Translations under genes and position numbers: made by a program
The notes under the pieces: generated by a model
What the model saw: only the letters and a program-made list of their open reading frames with translations
What the model was told of the DNA's origin: nothing
Databases searched by the model: none
Shown here: piece by piece, positions 1 through 8,456 of the stretch
Position numbering within the stretch: the stretch's first letter is position 1
Layout of the letters: every line of letters starts with the position of its first letter
DNA from: Elysia marginata
Taxonomy: Eukaryota > Mollusca > Gastropoda > Plakobranchidae
Direction of reading: 5' to 3'
Length of the DNA: 20,672 bases
Assembly: GCA_019649035.1 (NCBI GenBank)
Contig: BMAT01000051.1
Coordinates: forward strand, 327,795-348,466

Positions 1-109
1 AAAGGAAAAGAACCCTTGCTCCACCTAATTAACCTGACATGGCGAAGCAGCCTGGTACCAGAAGCATGGAAAATCGCTTAAATCATTCAAACCCTTAAAA
101 AGGCAAGCC
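1..109 (+). mobile_element. Fragment of LINE reverse transcriptase (first copy)
   Basis: This segment is a close ungapped match to 766-874 in the same window, so it is a second copy of part of the same LINE. Conceptual translation reads LTWRSSLVPEAWK and, after a stop, IIQTLKKAS. This corresponds to the start of a Jockey/I-like RT domain, where families usually show a 'P..WK.A.I.PI.KKGK' pattern. The match ends abruptly at 109, and the DNA after it does not continue the RT. The fragment is therefore truncated on its right side and may extend left beyond the window. It carries at least one stop (TAA after the AWKIA-like stretch) and is non-functional. It may be the remnant of an older insertion that was interrupted by, or recombined with, the copy starting near 200. 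Confidence 0.8.
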
Positions 110-201
110 TGTATGCCATGGCAAAAAGTAAAAGAAATGACCGTGTGAGCTCGGACGTCGTCTCGTTCAACAAGCTCTGCGCCAGGCAGTGCAATCGCTA
201 G
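110..201. other. Junction DNA between two LINE pieces
   Basis: This stretch separates the truncated RT fragment from the open frame of the endonuclease fragment. It is less AT-rich than most of the window and contains several CpGs. The endonuclease frame has an in-frame TAG at 199-201. It may be 5' untranslated sequence of the second LINE copy, or unrelated DNA. I recognise no motif in it. Confidence 0.3.
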
Positions 202-615
202 GCTGCTCCGTGCGAAAAATCAGCTGCAGTTGGTGACAATCAACAACAAAAACGGAGAGAGAAGGAACTGACACATTCAGCACAGTCTTTAAATATCTTA
301 CAGCTCAACATCTGTGGTTTGAGAAACAAAAAGACAGACCTTCAGAAGGTTCTAAATGAGAAGCGAATTCACATTGCCCTTCTACAAAAGACACTGCACA
401 TTAATGTCGAACTGGATATCACAGGGCACATCTGTCGCGCCTGCTCATCCACAGGATGTCGGGGCATAATGGTCTATATCCCCAATGGTGTAGGGAGATT
501 TTTTACACCTACCCTCTTGACATCCTACAGACATACAAAAGGTGACGGTCTTGCACATTGGTCGGAAGTACACAATGTATAACGTATATAACCCTCCACT
601 GACAACATGCGTCTT
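202..615 (+). pseudogene. LINE endonuclease domain fragment (broken)
   Basis: The APE-like endonuclease of non-LTR elements nicks target DNA to prime reverse transcription. The frame is open from just after the TAG at 199-201 to 582. It contains ILQLNICGLR at 295-324, the usual first block of this domain (family form close to LQWNI.GL). ALLQKT follows, where families normally have LLQET, so the metal-binding glutamate position reads lysine here. CRGIMVYI comes next. Similarity then continues in another frame as GRKYTMYNVYNPP (about 560-600), matching the conserved 'Y.IYNPP' block, so there is a frameshift between roughly 500 and 560. The domain is cut off soon after: the catalytic C-terminal blocks (the usual SDH region) are not seen before RT sequence begins near 640. 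Confidence 0.8.
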
Positions 616-639
616 GCTTTTTCTACAAGACTCTCAGCA

Positions 640-1660
640 TGAGAAAACAGTGCGCCTAGGTGACTTTAGTATGGTAGAGCTCAGACAAGCCCTAAGGAAA
701 CTAAAACCAAAGAACCACCAGGGCCAGACAAATTCCACAATGAAATGCTATTGAATCTTGGTCCAAAAGAAAAAGAAGCCTTGCTCTACCTAGTTGACCT
801 GACATGGCGAAGCAGCTTAGTACCAAAAGCATAGAAAATCGCTATGATCATACAAAACCTTAAAAAGGCAAGCCACTTAAATGAGCCAAAAGTTCAGGTG
901 CATATCTCCTACATCTTGCATAAATCAGCATCAAGCAGGCTTTAGAAGAGGAGGCTGCACAAAAGGCCAACTTTTCAACTCAACCCAAGATACCCACGAT
1001 GGCTTTCAGGAGGGAAAAGTACAGTAACCATCTTTGCAGACCTGCAACAAGCGTACGACAGAGTCTGGAGAAAGGAACTTTTCAAAAAGATGCCAAGCCT
1101 AAGAGTGCACGAGAAACTATACAAATAGATCAAGTTTTTCCTCATTGATAGAAACATTGAAACTAAAATAAATATTGCTTTTTCACCAAGAGAAGTACTA
1201 GAGGAAGGCCTCCCCCAGGGTTCATGTCTGAGCTCCGCTCTATTCCTCGTCGTTTTCAATGACGTAACAGAAACTTTAAAAGCTGAAAAAACACTTTATG
1301 CTGACGACCTTGCTCTCTGGCAGACCCACACCAAAGCAGCTGTGAGTGCTGCCGAGGTTAGTTGTGAAGAGGCTACACAAGTACTGCCAGAAATGGAAAC
1401 TAAAGACAAACTCCTCTGATACAGTGTACACTGTCTTCTCAAAAAGCCATAAAACAGCTAATGTCAACCAAGAATTGAACATTGGAAATGAGAAACTCTC
1501 TAAAATTGATAACCCAACTTACTTAGGAGTTGAACTGGACAAACAGCGCACTATGAAAGGACATGTAGAGAACATAACAACCAAAGCAAAGAAAAGATTG
1601 CAGCTATTAAAAAAAAACTTGCGAGTAGATCATGAGGCCCAAACAAACAAACATTAAGAG
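640..1660 (+). pseudogene. LINE reverse transcriptase domain (broken)
   Basis: RT copies the element's RNA into DNA at the nick. Visible blocks are: ELRQALRKLKPK (around 678-713) with a degraded PGPDKIHNEML-like block after it; LVPKA followed by an in-frame stop; QAGFRRG-like sequence near 930-950; and motif A as ADLQQAYDRVWRKEL (1036-1080, catalytic D at 1039). LEEGLPQGS lies near 1198-1224. Motif C, YADD (1297-1308), is intact. A TAG at 1126-1128 stands where relatives usually have tryptophan ('YNWIK'). The frame shifts between YADD and KYCQKWKLKTNS (about 1376-1412). The sequence continues as KIDNPTYLGVELD near 1505-1543. Catalytic residues survive, but the reading frame does not, so this is a relic. 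Confidence 0.88.
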
Positions 1661-2130
1661 CCCTCTAATTTGACTCTGTCCGTTCTGCTCTGGAATATGG
1701 AAACAGCCCATTAACCATGTGTAGCCAAACAACACGTGAAACCTAAGACAGGATCCCATATAATGCCCTCCGCTTCCTGAATGGTGGTATGAGATCAACA
1801 CCAACAGCCGCATGCAAAATTCTTAAACGTAGAACCCCTTGAAATGTGTAGAGAAAAGACAGCCTTGGAATTGTTTGAAAGAAGCAAAAGAATGAACACT
1901 CAACACACAAATAGAAAACTAGAGGAAAGCTGGAAACCAAACACAAGGCTTCACCAGAGATCTGTCGTGCACTTGTTGCAGATATCAAAGAGAAACACTT
2001 CCTGCCAGAGAACAGACGAGAAAACCCAAGTGTAAATGCAAAAACCTCTCTAATCACCCACATGAAAGGACCTGAAATCAGGAAATAAATATTAAACCGT
2101 AGCACTAAATCAATGGATCCAGTACCACTT
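1661..2130 (+). pseudogene. LINE connector between RT and RNase H (broken)
   Basis: Translated pieces read VRSALEYGNSPLTMC (about 1678-1722), then ALRFLNGGMRSTPTAACKIL (about 1765-1824), then MCREKTALELFERSKR from 1844 in a neighbouring frame. In related invertebrate LINE proteins the same order joins the RT thumb to RNase H ('LEYG', 'GGMRSTPT', 'LE.RR..A.LELLER'). The sequence changes frame around 1835-1845 and has stops at several points. From about 2040 to 2130 I see only weak coding similarity. The assignment rests on motif recall and on position between well-supported RT and RNase H blocks. Confidence 0.7.
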
Positions 2131-2167
2131 ATGCTTGCATCTAAAAAAAACCCACAAAAATAAATAC

Positions 2168-2572
2168 CCTGACGACTGGATACACATTGATACTGATTCA
2201 GCTTTCAAAGGAACCACCAAGGTAAGATACGGAGTCCTAATCAGTACCCTTATGGCAGCACCAACGAACTGTATGGTGCATGCGGAGAAAAATGCACAAA
2301 CTATGAGGCAGAAATGGTAGCCATTGAAACAGCACTTTACCGTGTAAGTACCATTTTTTACACCTGTACCTCTAAGATAAGCAATGTTGTGGTCTTAAAT
2401 GTCTCATTGTCAGAACAAGCTGCAAAAACCAAATAAAACCAGAATTTAGCACCAGTTCTGCAAGCTCACAATGACTCATAACTTTTTCTGGCATCAATCT
2501 GACGATGCAGTGGATCCCAGGGCACTCCAACACACCAGAAAAGGACAGAGCAGATACACTTGCAAAAAAGTA
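2168..2572 (+). pseudogene. LINE RNase H domain (broken)
   Basis: RNase H removes the RNA strand from the RNA:DNA hybrid during integration. The first block, WIHIDTDSAFKG (about 2178-2213), corresponds to the usual 'YTDGS' catalytic-aspartate block. The second, CTNYEAEMVAIETALY (about 2293-2340), holds the catalytic glutamate. The third, VVVLNVSLSEQA (about 2387-2422), should contain an aspartate ('TDS'), but here it reads NVS, so that catalytic residue is lost. The fourth, WIPGHSNTPEKDRADTLAK (2511-2567), matches the 'W.PGH....GNE.AD.LAK' end block. Blocks lie in different frames with stops between them. This is a clear RNase H relic that cannot be active. Confidence 0.85.
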
Positions 2573-2799
2573 AACTCGACAAGAACAATCCAACACACCA
2601 GTAACTCTGAACACTGCAAAACAAATAACACAAAAAAGGATTGGATGGACAGATGAGCTAAAGGCAGGGCAGGACGAACAGTCTTTAAGCACATGACTAT
2701 ACCAACACAAATGATAACATCAACTTTCTCTCTAGTAAAGATCAACGCCCAATCTTTCAGCTTATAACTGAACACATACAAATAAACCTCCATCTCAAT

Positions 2800-2950
2800 A
2801 GAATACAGCCCCAACTCACCCCAACGTGCCCGCTGTGTGACCACTCATATAAATCGGTGGAACATCACATCTTTCACTGTCCCTCGCTAAAGGACTTGAG
2901 AGCTGCCCTTCTCCCTCTGAGACCAAACGCAGATGACACCTTCTAAGCAA
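2800..2950 (+). pseudogene. LINE C-terminal zinc knuckle region (broken)
   Basis: Positions 2824-2883 translate to TCPLCDHSYKSVEHHIFHCP, a CX2CX8HX4C pattern of a small zinc-binding module, followed by SLKDLRAALLPLRP. In several invertebrate LINE families a similar cysteine-histidine cluster follows RNase H at the end of the second protein and is thought to bind nucleic acid. All four presumed zinc ligands are intact. An in-frame stop TAA follows at about 2945 and could be the original stop codon or close to it. The DNA between the RNase H block and this module (2575-2800) is a degraded spacer with stops. Confidence 0.78.
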
Positions 2951-3031
2951 CCACTCAACAGCTGAAGTAAACTTCTACCTACCACTACATGGCATTGGGC
3001 AGAGGGAAGAAAGCCCACACGACGCTGGATC

Positions 3032-3059
3032 AATAACAACAACAACAACAACAACAAAC
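3032..3059 (+). repeat. AAC-repeat 3' tail of the LINE
   Basis: About eight AAC units end the element directly after GC-richer 3' untranslated sequence (2950-3031). Short tandem repeat tails in place of poly(A) are typical of I-like and some other non-LTR elements. The tail fixes both the + orientation and the right boundary of the insertion. Confidence 0.88.
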
Positions 3060-3264
3060 ATTATCCCATGTCGTATTTATCATCCACCGCTACTTCTTTT
3101 TTTTTCTCTTTGCCTCTTCGTGTCATAGTCACTTTTCTCCCGTGCTCTCTTGCTTTTTTTTATTTCATTGGTCATTTTTTAAAATTAAATTTACTCGGAA
3201 TGCATGAACCTAATCAACAAAAAGAATTCATGCTCACTTTTCACAATCCCTATAAAAAGAAAAT
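3060..3264. other. AT-rich spacer between LINE tail and SINE
   Basis: This interval is T-rich with short T-runs, and I recognise no motif in it. A TATAAAAAG stretch at 3251-3259 lies just before the SINE head, but it is more likely target-site or flanking DNA than a promoter. Confidence 0.4.
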
Positions 3265-3582
3265 ATGGTGTCTTTGTCTAGTGGTAGACACCCGGCTCTC
3301 GGATCGAGAGCTCCCGAGTTCGATTCCTTGGTTCTGCAGGCCAAAATTAAGTTTTACTATATTACATATGGTCCTCTGAAAGAGGCCTCTTGCAAACATT
3401 TCTTCGCCGCATTAAGGCGTTTAATGAGAGCCAGGTATAGTATAGGCAGTGAAAGATTTTGTGATTTTGTTGAATTTTGTGAGTCCAGAAGGAAATTTAG
3501 TTGGTATTGGCTTGTCGGGGAACCCATGTAAAGCGTTTAGAGCATAGGGGCTTTAGATGCCATAGGATGCTCTTTTTCCTTA
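3265..3582 (+). mobile_element. tRNA-derived SINE with SINE-type 3' tail
   Basis: The head at 3265-3337 resembles a tRNA (Gly/Glu/Asp-like A box). It has an A-box-like stretch TTGTCTAGTGG (3274-3284), a 5-bp anticodon-like stem GCTCT/AGAGC, and a B-box-like AGTTCGATTC (3317-3326). These would act as an internal RNA polymerase III promoter. The anticodon loop lacks the usual T at position 33 and the T-arm is imperfect, so it is not a working tRNA gene. A body of about 190 bp follows. The tail domain at 3527-3573 has GTAAAGCGTTTAGAGC and then GATGCTC, the same pattern as the tails at 8380-8456 and 15755-15800 on the - strand. The family may belong to the V-SINE/RUDI-type elements reported in molluscs, but that name is from memory and unchecked. 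A weak TTCACA repeat at both flanks is not convincing as a target duplication. Confidence 0.72.
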
Positions 3583-3786
3583 TCAAAAGAGATGTTCACA
3601 TTCAGTTTATCTCATCCAGTTTTATGACAAGAATTTTGTTCTAGTTATAGAGTCACAAGCGAGATTTATCTTGTAATAGTTAATTGTTTTGAGAAGTTAA
3701 TTCTTAAAAGGCATTCATAGTCCTTTCCATCCGTTTTCTGTCGTGTTTCTTTTTCTACACCCTCATTATCTTTCTGTCACAACTGT
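3583..3786. other. AT-rich DNA without recognisable features
   Basis: It lies between the SINE tail and the microsatellite. I see no motif, open frame or repeat that I can support. Confidence 0.4.
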
Positions 3787-3836
3787 TCTCTCTCTCTCTC
3801 TCTGAGTGTGTGTGTGTACCTCTCTATCTCTATCTC
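3787..3836. repeat. Compound TC/GT microsatellite
   Basis: A TC tract (3787-3803) is followed by a GT tract of six units (3806-3817) and then an interrupted TCTCTA pattern to 3836. It is a simple sequence repeat with no coding potential. Confidence 0.9.
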
Positions 3837-4859
3837 GTTCTTATTCTTTATCTGTGTGAGCCTTTATGGTTTTCCACTTAAGATATGTTTATTTCATTCG
3901 TGTTTCCCCTGGCCACGTTGTTGATCTGATTATTGTTATATCGATTATGCACTCCCGTTATCCTTTTTTTGTTGTTTCTCAGGAAAGCAAGTACACTTCT
4001 TCATGCATTCAAAATTGGAAATGTGAGAACCACACAGCCACATTATTGCTCATGGAAAAACAAGATTAGCACAAAAAAATGCTCTGATCGCTCCAAGTTA
4101 CCAATGTGTAGTAATTTTTTACTTTTAAAATAGTTGATGGTCTTAACAAAACAACTTTTAAGCATCCAAAAGTCAAGGATTTCTTAAACTTTTGACAATT
4201 TTTTAACGAGGCAATATTTTATATCATTTTAGATAGAAAGTAATTAAAAACGATTATTCTTTAATTAAGGACGTCCACATATAAGTCACCTAAAGCTGAT
4301 TCATTTAGATTGACATGGATACCCATTGATACCAAATGGCAATGATAAATAAATATTAAATAATGAAGAAATTTTCACAAGCCACTTGCATGTAATTTTC
4401 ATTTGTCTTTCCAAAGCAAGCAAATGTAACAACAAAAAAATTGAAATAGCCTCTAGTTCAACAGAAATAGTAATAGAGTTGAATGTTGAAATAATGTCAT
4501 ACTTCGTGAAAACCCCTAAAAGCAACTGTGGGATACTTACTTGGAGAGATCTTCGATAAATCGCATGTAATTCCTGTTGCTTTCCCTCAAGCTAACTTTA
4601 AAATATACTCGCGTCAATCCATCTTAAGGAAATACGTCAATGCTTGACCATGAATAAGAGTTTTACTAGCAACTGCACAAAAACAGCAGAAAGCCTGAAG
4701 AAAAATTCGAAAAAGCTAGATGCGTAAATATTAAAGCAAATTAAAGAAATTACATGTTATAAAAGTTGATCAAACTTCATCCAAATCTTAGAATGTTCCG
4801 TTACACACGAAACAAAGCACTCTTATCAGTTCAGAATATCATTCTTAACTTACAAACTG
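3837..4859. other. AT-rich region; one exon-like segment
   Basis: Mostly AT-rich DNA with short chance open frames whose translations look low-complexity or random. The only segment I would single out is 4541-4622 on the - strand, which has both splice-site patterns and an open frame (see findings). Nothing else here can be assigned. Confidence 0.4.
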
Positions 4860-5180
4860 AACTAAGCGCTGTCTTTGTATATTAGCGCGGTCTGCAGTCT
4901 TCGTCACTCACATTACAGACTTTAAGCAGCAACGCGTGAGTATGACGGGAACGTCTGTAGGTCTATTTTTAGAAACTGGTTTCATTATTTTTATAGTTTC
5001 CTCGATCTGCTTTCCCGATTTTCACGTACGCGTAGTTAGACACGGTGCGTGTGCTTAAGGTCTCTAATGTCTCTAACGACGGGTACAACTTGTTTATTCC
5101 ACATTAGAGTTACAGTCACGCTAGCGCGATAAGCGATTCCGCGCCCACAGCGCTGTCTCAGGGCTCTATTCTAGTCATTG
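4860..5180 (-). promoter_or_regulatory. CpG-dense block with TATA-like box (possible promoter)
   Basis: This block has about 25 CpG dinucleotides, far more than its surroundings. It contains short GC-rich strings such as CACGTACGCG, CTAGCGCGATAAGCG and CCGCGCCC. On the - strand a TATA-like box (TATAAAAATA, plus-strand 4986-4995) sits 28 bp downstream of a 42-bp sequence (5024-5065) that recurs inverted at the right edge of the window. This layout is compatible with a core promoter firing leftwards. A strong donor-like GTAAGT on the - strand (plus-strand 4849-4854) could end a first exon. No downstream gene can be proven. A mobile-element end is an equally possible explanation. Confidence 0.3.
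5024..5065 (-). repeat. 42-bp inverted repeat, left copy
   Basis: The reverse complement of 5024-5065 matches 20631-20672 at 39 of 42 positions without gaps. The core holds AGCACACGCACCGTGTCT and the outer end CGCGTACGT. Similarity stops on the inner side at 5065/20631. On the outer side the second copy is cut by the window edge, so the full length is unknown. It contains a small hairpin (ACACG-CAC-CGTGT). See findings for the two competing readings. Confidence 0.85.
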
Positions 5181-8100
5181 AGACGAGTCCGCATCACCCC
5201 ATCCCCTCCTCTTCCTGCCTCCTTTTTTTCTACACCACCAGCTTCGTCACACGTACATATTACGCTTGCACACTTTCCCCATATCGAAGTGATCTTAGTG
5301 CGACGATTTCCAGCCATAGCCCCAGACCTGCCCTCCCTCCAATCAACAAGCACAATGAACGCTTGCCAGCTGAAGAAGTCCTCACTATCTATGCGTTTAC
5401 CCATCTGTCTTTTCTTTCGCCAGGCTTCCTTATCTTGTCCCTTTATGCCAATTGCTCCAATGTTTTACTTGTTTCTGCTTTATCTATATAATCTGGGCCG
5501 GGTTGCACCTAACATTAAATTATTATCATAGCCATGGTTTTCCTTTGATCAGGTAAAAAGAATCTCATTCTTTTGTCTAACTCTTTCCATAAAATAATAA
5601 GAGTCGATCTCAATTGCCCTTTCGCCCTAGTTGTTCTCTTCCAAAGTTGCTACAATTGTGGCATTTCTACTTCGTGATAAGTGTTTTAACCTTTCTTCTA
5701 TATTGAAACAGAATTATTTATTATTACTATATAGATGTTCCAATAACTTCAATACCTTTTAGGCCGACCAATCCCTTTCCCTATTCGTGACCAAAATGTT
5801 AATGCCCTGCATCAAACTGAAATACCAACGTATTCCCAGATCACCTTTGGAAAATAATGTCACTGGTTAATTGCCTCTATATGTAATACTCATTAAATGT
5901 GGACGCACATCCAACAATATATTGGGCTTGATACAATGTAATTATTGTCTTAGCAAATAGACTCCGTTTAAATTGCTTCACTTGAAATGTCTTTCCTTTA
6001 ATGTAATAAAACATTTTTGTATCTTCAAATAGAATCTTTGGAAGCTGAGGTGTAACCTGTGTAACGCCCCGGTGCCTGGATTACGTGAATTGAATTCCTT
6101 TGTGGCGTACCCACACGTGATATAGAATGAAATGTTACTGTCAATACATGTCGTGAGAATAAACATTTCATGAGGGCCACTAGATGGTTTTCCGGAATCA
6201 GGTAGAGGGAATGGCGTTATTACCAATAACTTTTTACATCGCCTTAAAATACTATGATCCTTGAGGTTATGGGTAAGATCTATCCCCTTAAACGAAAGAA
6301 GAACCAAGACAGATTTTCATCTTCAAAATGCGTTACTGCATAATCCGGTGTCTGAACCCCCCCCCCCTCCCCATTTCCAAGCTTTTCTTGATTAATGGGA
6401 AAAGCCACAGGGTGCCAAGCCAGAACAAAATGGAAGGTATAAAAAACTTAGATGTTCTTTTCACTACTAAAGAACTGCACTGTACCTATGCTGCACAAGC
6501 ACTAGCATTGTCAGGGTGCCTTATCTAGCCGAGTATGTCTGACCGTATACGCCTCTTTCTCCAACTGCTGTTTATACCGGAATCCAGTAGTTAATATACA
6601 AACTTGAGGTAACCGAGTCTCTAGTCTATATTACAGCGATTTTGTGGTGGTATTTTGAACTGGTCACCATTTTACTTGCCATCACTGCGAGTTCAGGTTC
6701 TCACAAGGCCACAGCTATACTCATGATCGGCGTTTTGTTTTTAAGTCTAACATCCATGGTTCACCTCCTGTCATTTTCTAAATCTGTAGATCGATTTAAA
6801 TCAAACCTTTAAGGAGTAAAAGTGCAGTAATCTAGTCGTTGTTTTTGTTTCTCAGTGAAGAATTGCACTCCACTGAACTGTGGATACGCAGACTTTAGTG
6901 CAACAAGTTCCACACACTTGGTGATACAATACCCAAAAATAAGCTCTATGTGCATTGATCTCGATCACACATCTTGTGACTACCACTAAACTTTTTATGA
7001 TAGCAATTACAGGTGTGCTTTCAGGATATTCATCTTTGAAAGATCCCCTACGACGAGAACAACAACAACAGCAAAAAATACTCCGAGAGTTTTGTTGGAG
7101 TAGTATCCTAAATTCTTTATGTAAAGTTTCACCGCAAATAGGTCAGTTAAATCTCTTCATAATATAGTCGTTAATTAATAAATTATGGCTTCAAAATCAC
7201 GCCTATGGAGCTCTTTTTTGGATTATCGCTAATAAGATATATAGTCAACCACTCTAGTACATGGGCAGGTTGTGGATTCTAAGTAATTACTAAATATAGA
7301 TAATATTGACTGACCTCACTATTATCTCAAGCATTGATGTTGTAAGATATTTCGTAATGCACGTTTCGACATTCTCATTTTGTAATTTTTAAGTCTTGTT
7401 TTAGAAACTCGCTCCTACCAGCTAAAGATCACGACCACCCAAACATTAAAAAGTTTAGACCCCACGCATAGCACGATAACAGTGTTGTCTGGCAACCAAT
7501 GCGAACAAGTCGGATGGGGCTAATTATAAGGTTTATTTTCAACGACGCACATTGCCAAGTTTCTAATGTTGAAAATTGCATTTACTTGTCTATATTTTGT
7601 GAAAAAAGTACGATTTTTTTAAAAATACAAAGCAGAAGAAAAAACTCTACGTTTGCAAAGCATTTTCTAAAATTGAAACTTCTGACATCCTTCTTCTCGA
7701 ATTCCTCGGTTTACAGACATTCTAATCTCTGTTATTTTACACTGAATTTCTCCCCTTGCTTTATTATTGTGCTTATCGAGTTTTCAACACAACGATGATC
7801 TTTACTACCTATTAAAATGTACACTGGATCTAATCAGAAAGATATTTTAAACCTTCCATATGTATTGATGCTTGTTTAATTACAGAAATAATTGTTTGTT
7901 ACAACACTTACTCTGTTATCATTATTCCATTTAATATAATTTATCGCTTCTCAGAGAGTGATTGCTCAATACATGACAGTTAGCTTATTTTCTCAAGTGC
8001 AAGTATTTGCATTGTATAAAAACCACGTTCGTTTTTCTGCTCTGTACTAAACATCGATTAATATGTTAGACATACATTAATTTTGTCATCCCTTAGCTTC

Positions 8101-8379
8101 TAGTTTTTAATGCCTTTGCACGGGTATAATCAGAATAATCTATTCCCTCGTCAAATTGTACATCCAGCAAATCTAGACAGAACTATGTGAGATGATCAGC
8201 AAAAATCAGACACAAGTCAGAAATATTCGATATATTGATTTCTTCACATTCACTAGAACTTATTGATGATCTTGATAAGGGTTAAGAAACTATAAAATTG
8301 GCTTGTCAATACCTAAGATATATCCAGTTTTAAAGACAAAATAATGAACAAAAAGTCGTGACATTCTTGTGATATATAT
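5181..8379. other. Long AT-rich stretch without assignable genes
   Basis: All open frames here are short and their translations show no recognisable domain. One at 5178-5531 is open for 117 codons, but its proline/serine-rich start arises from a pyrimidine-rich tract and I do not call it a gene. Minor features are a C-run at 6357-6367 and four AAC units at 7059-7070 without a recognisable LINE upstream. Nothing else is supported. Confidence 0.45.
6357..6372. repeat. C-rich homopolymer run
   Basis: Eleven consecutive C bases are followed by one T and four more C bases. This is a simple sequence tract with no attached feature. Confidence 0.9.
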
Positions 8380-8456
8380 TAATAACAACATTACTAATAA
8401 TAATACAAAAGATTTTTGTAGCGCCCAATCTTCAAGCGGGCTCTTAGCGCTGTATT
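8380..8456 (-). mobile_element. SINE 3' tail fragment with AT-rich end
   Basis: On the - strand this reads as a CAGCGCTAAGAGC block, then TTGAAGATTGGGCGCTAC, then AAAAAT and a TTA/TTG-rich end (plus-strand 8380-8405). The same block order occurs in the repeat at 15755-15800 (- strand) and, more diverged, in the SINE at 3527-3573 (+ strand). The tRNA-like head is not found next to it, so this is a 5'-truncated copy of 80 bp or less. The GCGCTNAGAGC...GGGCGCT pattern is widespread in mollusc repeats as I recall them; that attribution needs a database search. Confidence 0.65.

Larger units (their letters stand above)
202..3059 (+). mobile_element. Decayed Jockey/I-like non-LTR retrotransposon (LINE)
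   Basis: In order, translated pieces in shifting frames show an APE-type endonuclease start (ILQLNICGLRNKK), RT motifs (LQQAYDRVWRKEL, EGLPQGS, YADD), a downstream RT/connector region (NPTYLGVELDKQ, GMRSTPTAACKILK), RNase H blocks (NYEAEMVAIETAL and WIPGHSNTPEKDRADTLAK), a CX2CX8HX4C knuckle, and an AAC-repeat tail. This order fits retrotransposons that copy RNA by target-primed reverse transcription. RNase H downstream of RT is typical of the I group and of some Jockey-like families in invertebrates. The left boundary is uncertain; the right boundary is set by the tail. Much of the C-terminal endonuclease and N-terminal RT is missing (roughly 615-660 joins two distant parts). There are many stops and frameshifts, so this is a dead copy. 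Confidence 0.9.

Noticed and set aside
3265..3337. Functional tRNA gene
   Set aside because: A- and B-box-like stretches exist, but the anticodon loop lacks T33 and the T-arm pairs poorly. The sequence continues into a SINE body and tail, so it is a tRNA-derived SINE head.
5178..5531. 117-codon open frame with a proline/serine-rich start on the + strand
   Set aside because: The start is translated from a pyrimidine-rich tract. It has no recognisable domain, and the frame on the opposite strand is open too, so it is probably chance.
7059..7070. AAC units resembling a LINE tail
   Set aside because: Only four units, with no recognisable LINE 3' end or coding sequence upstream.
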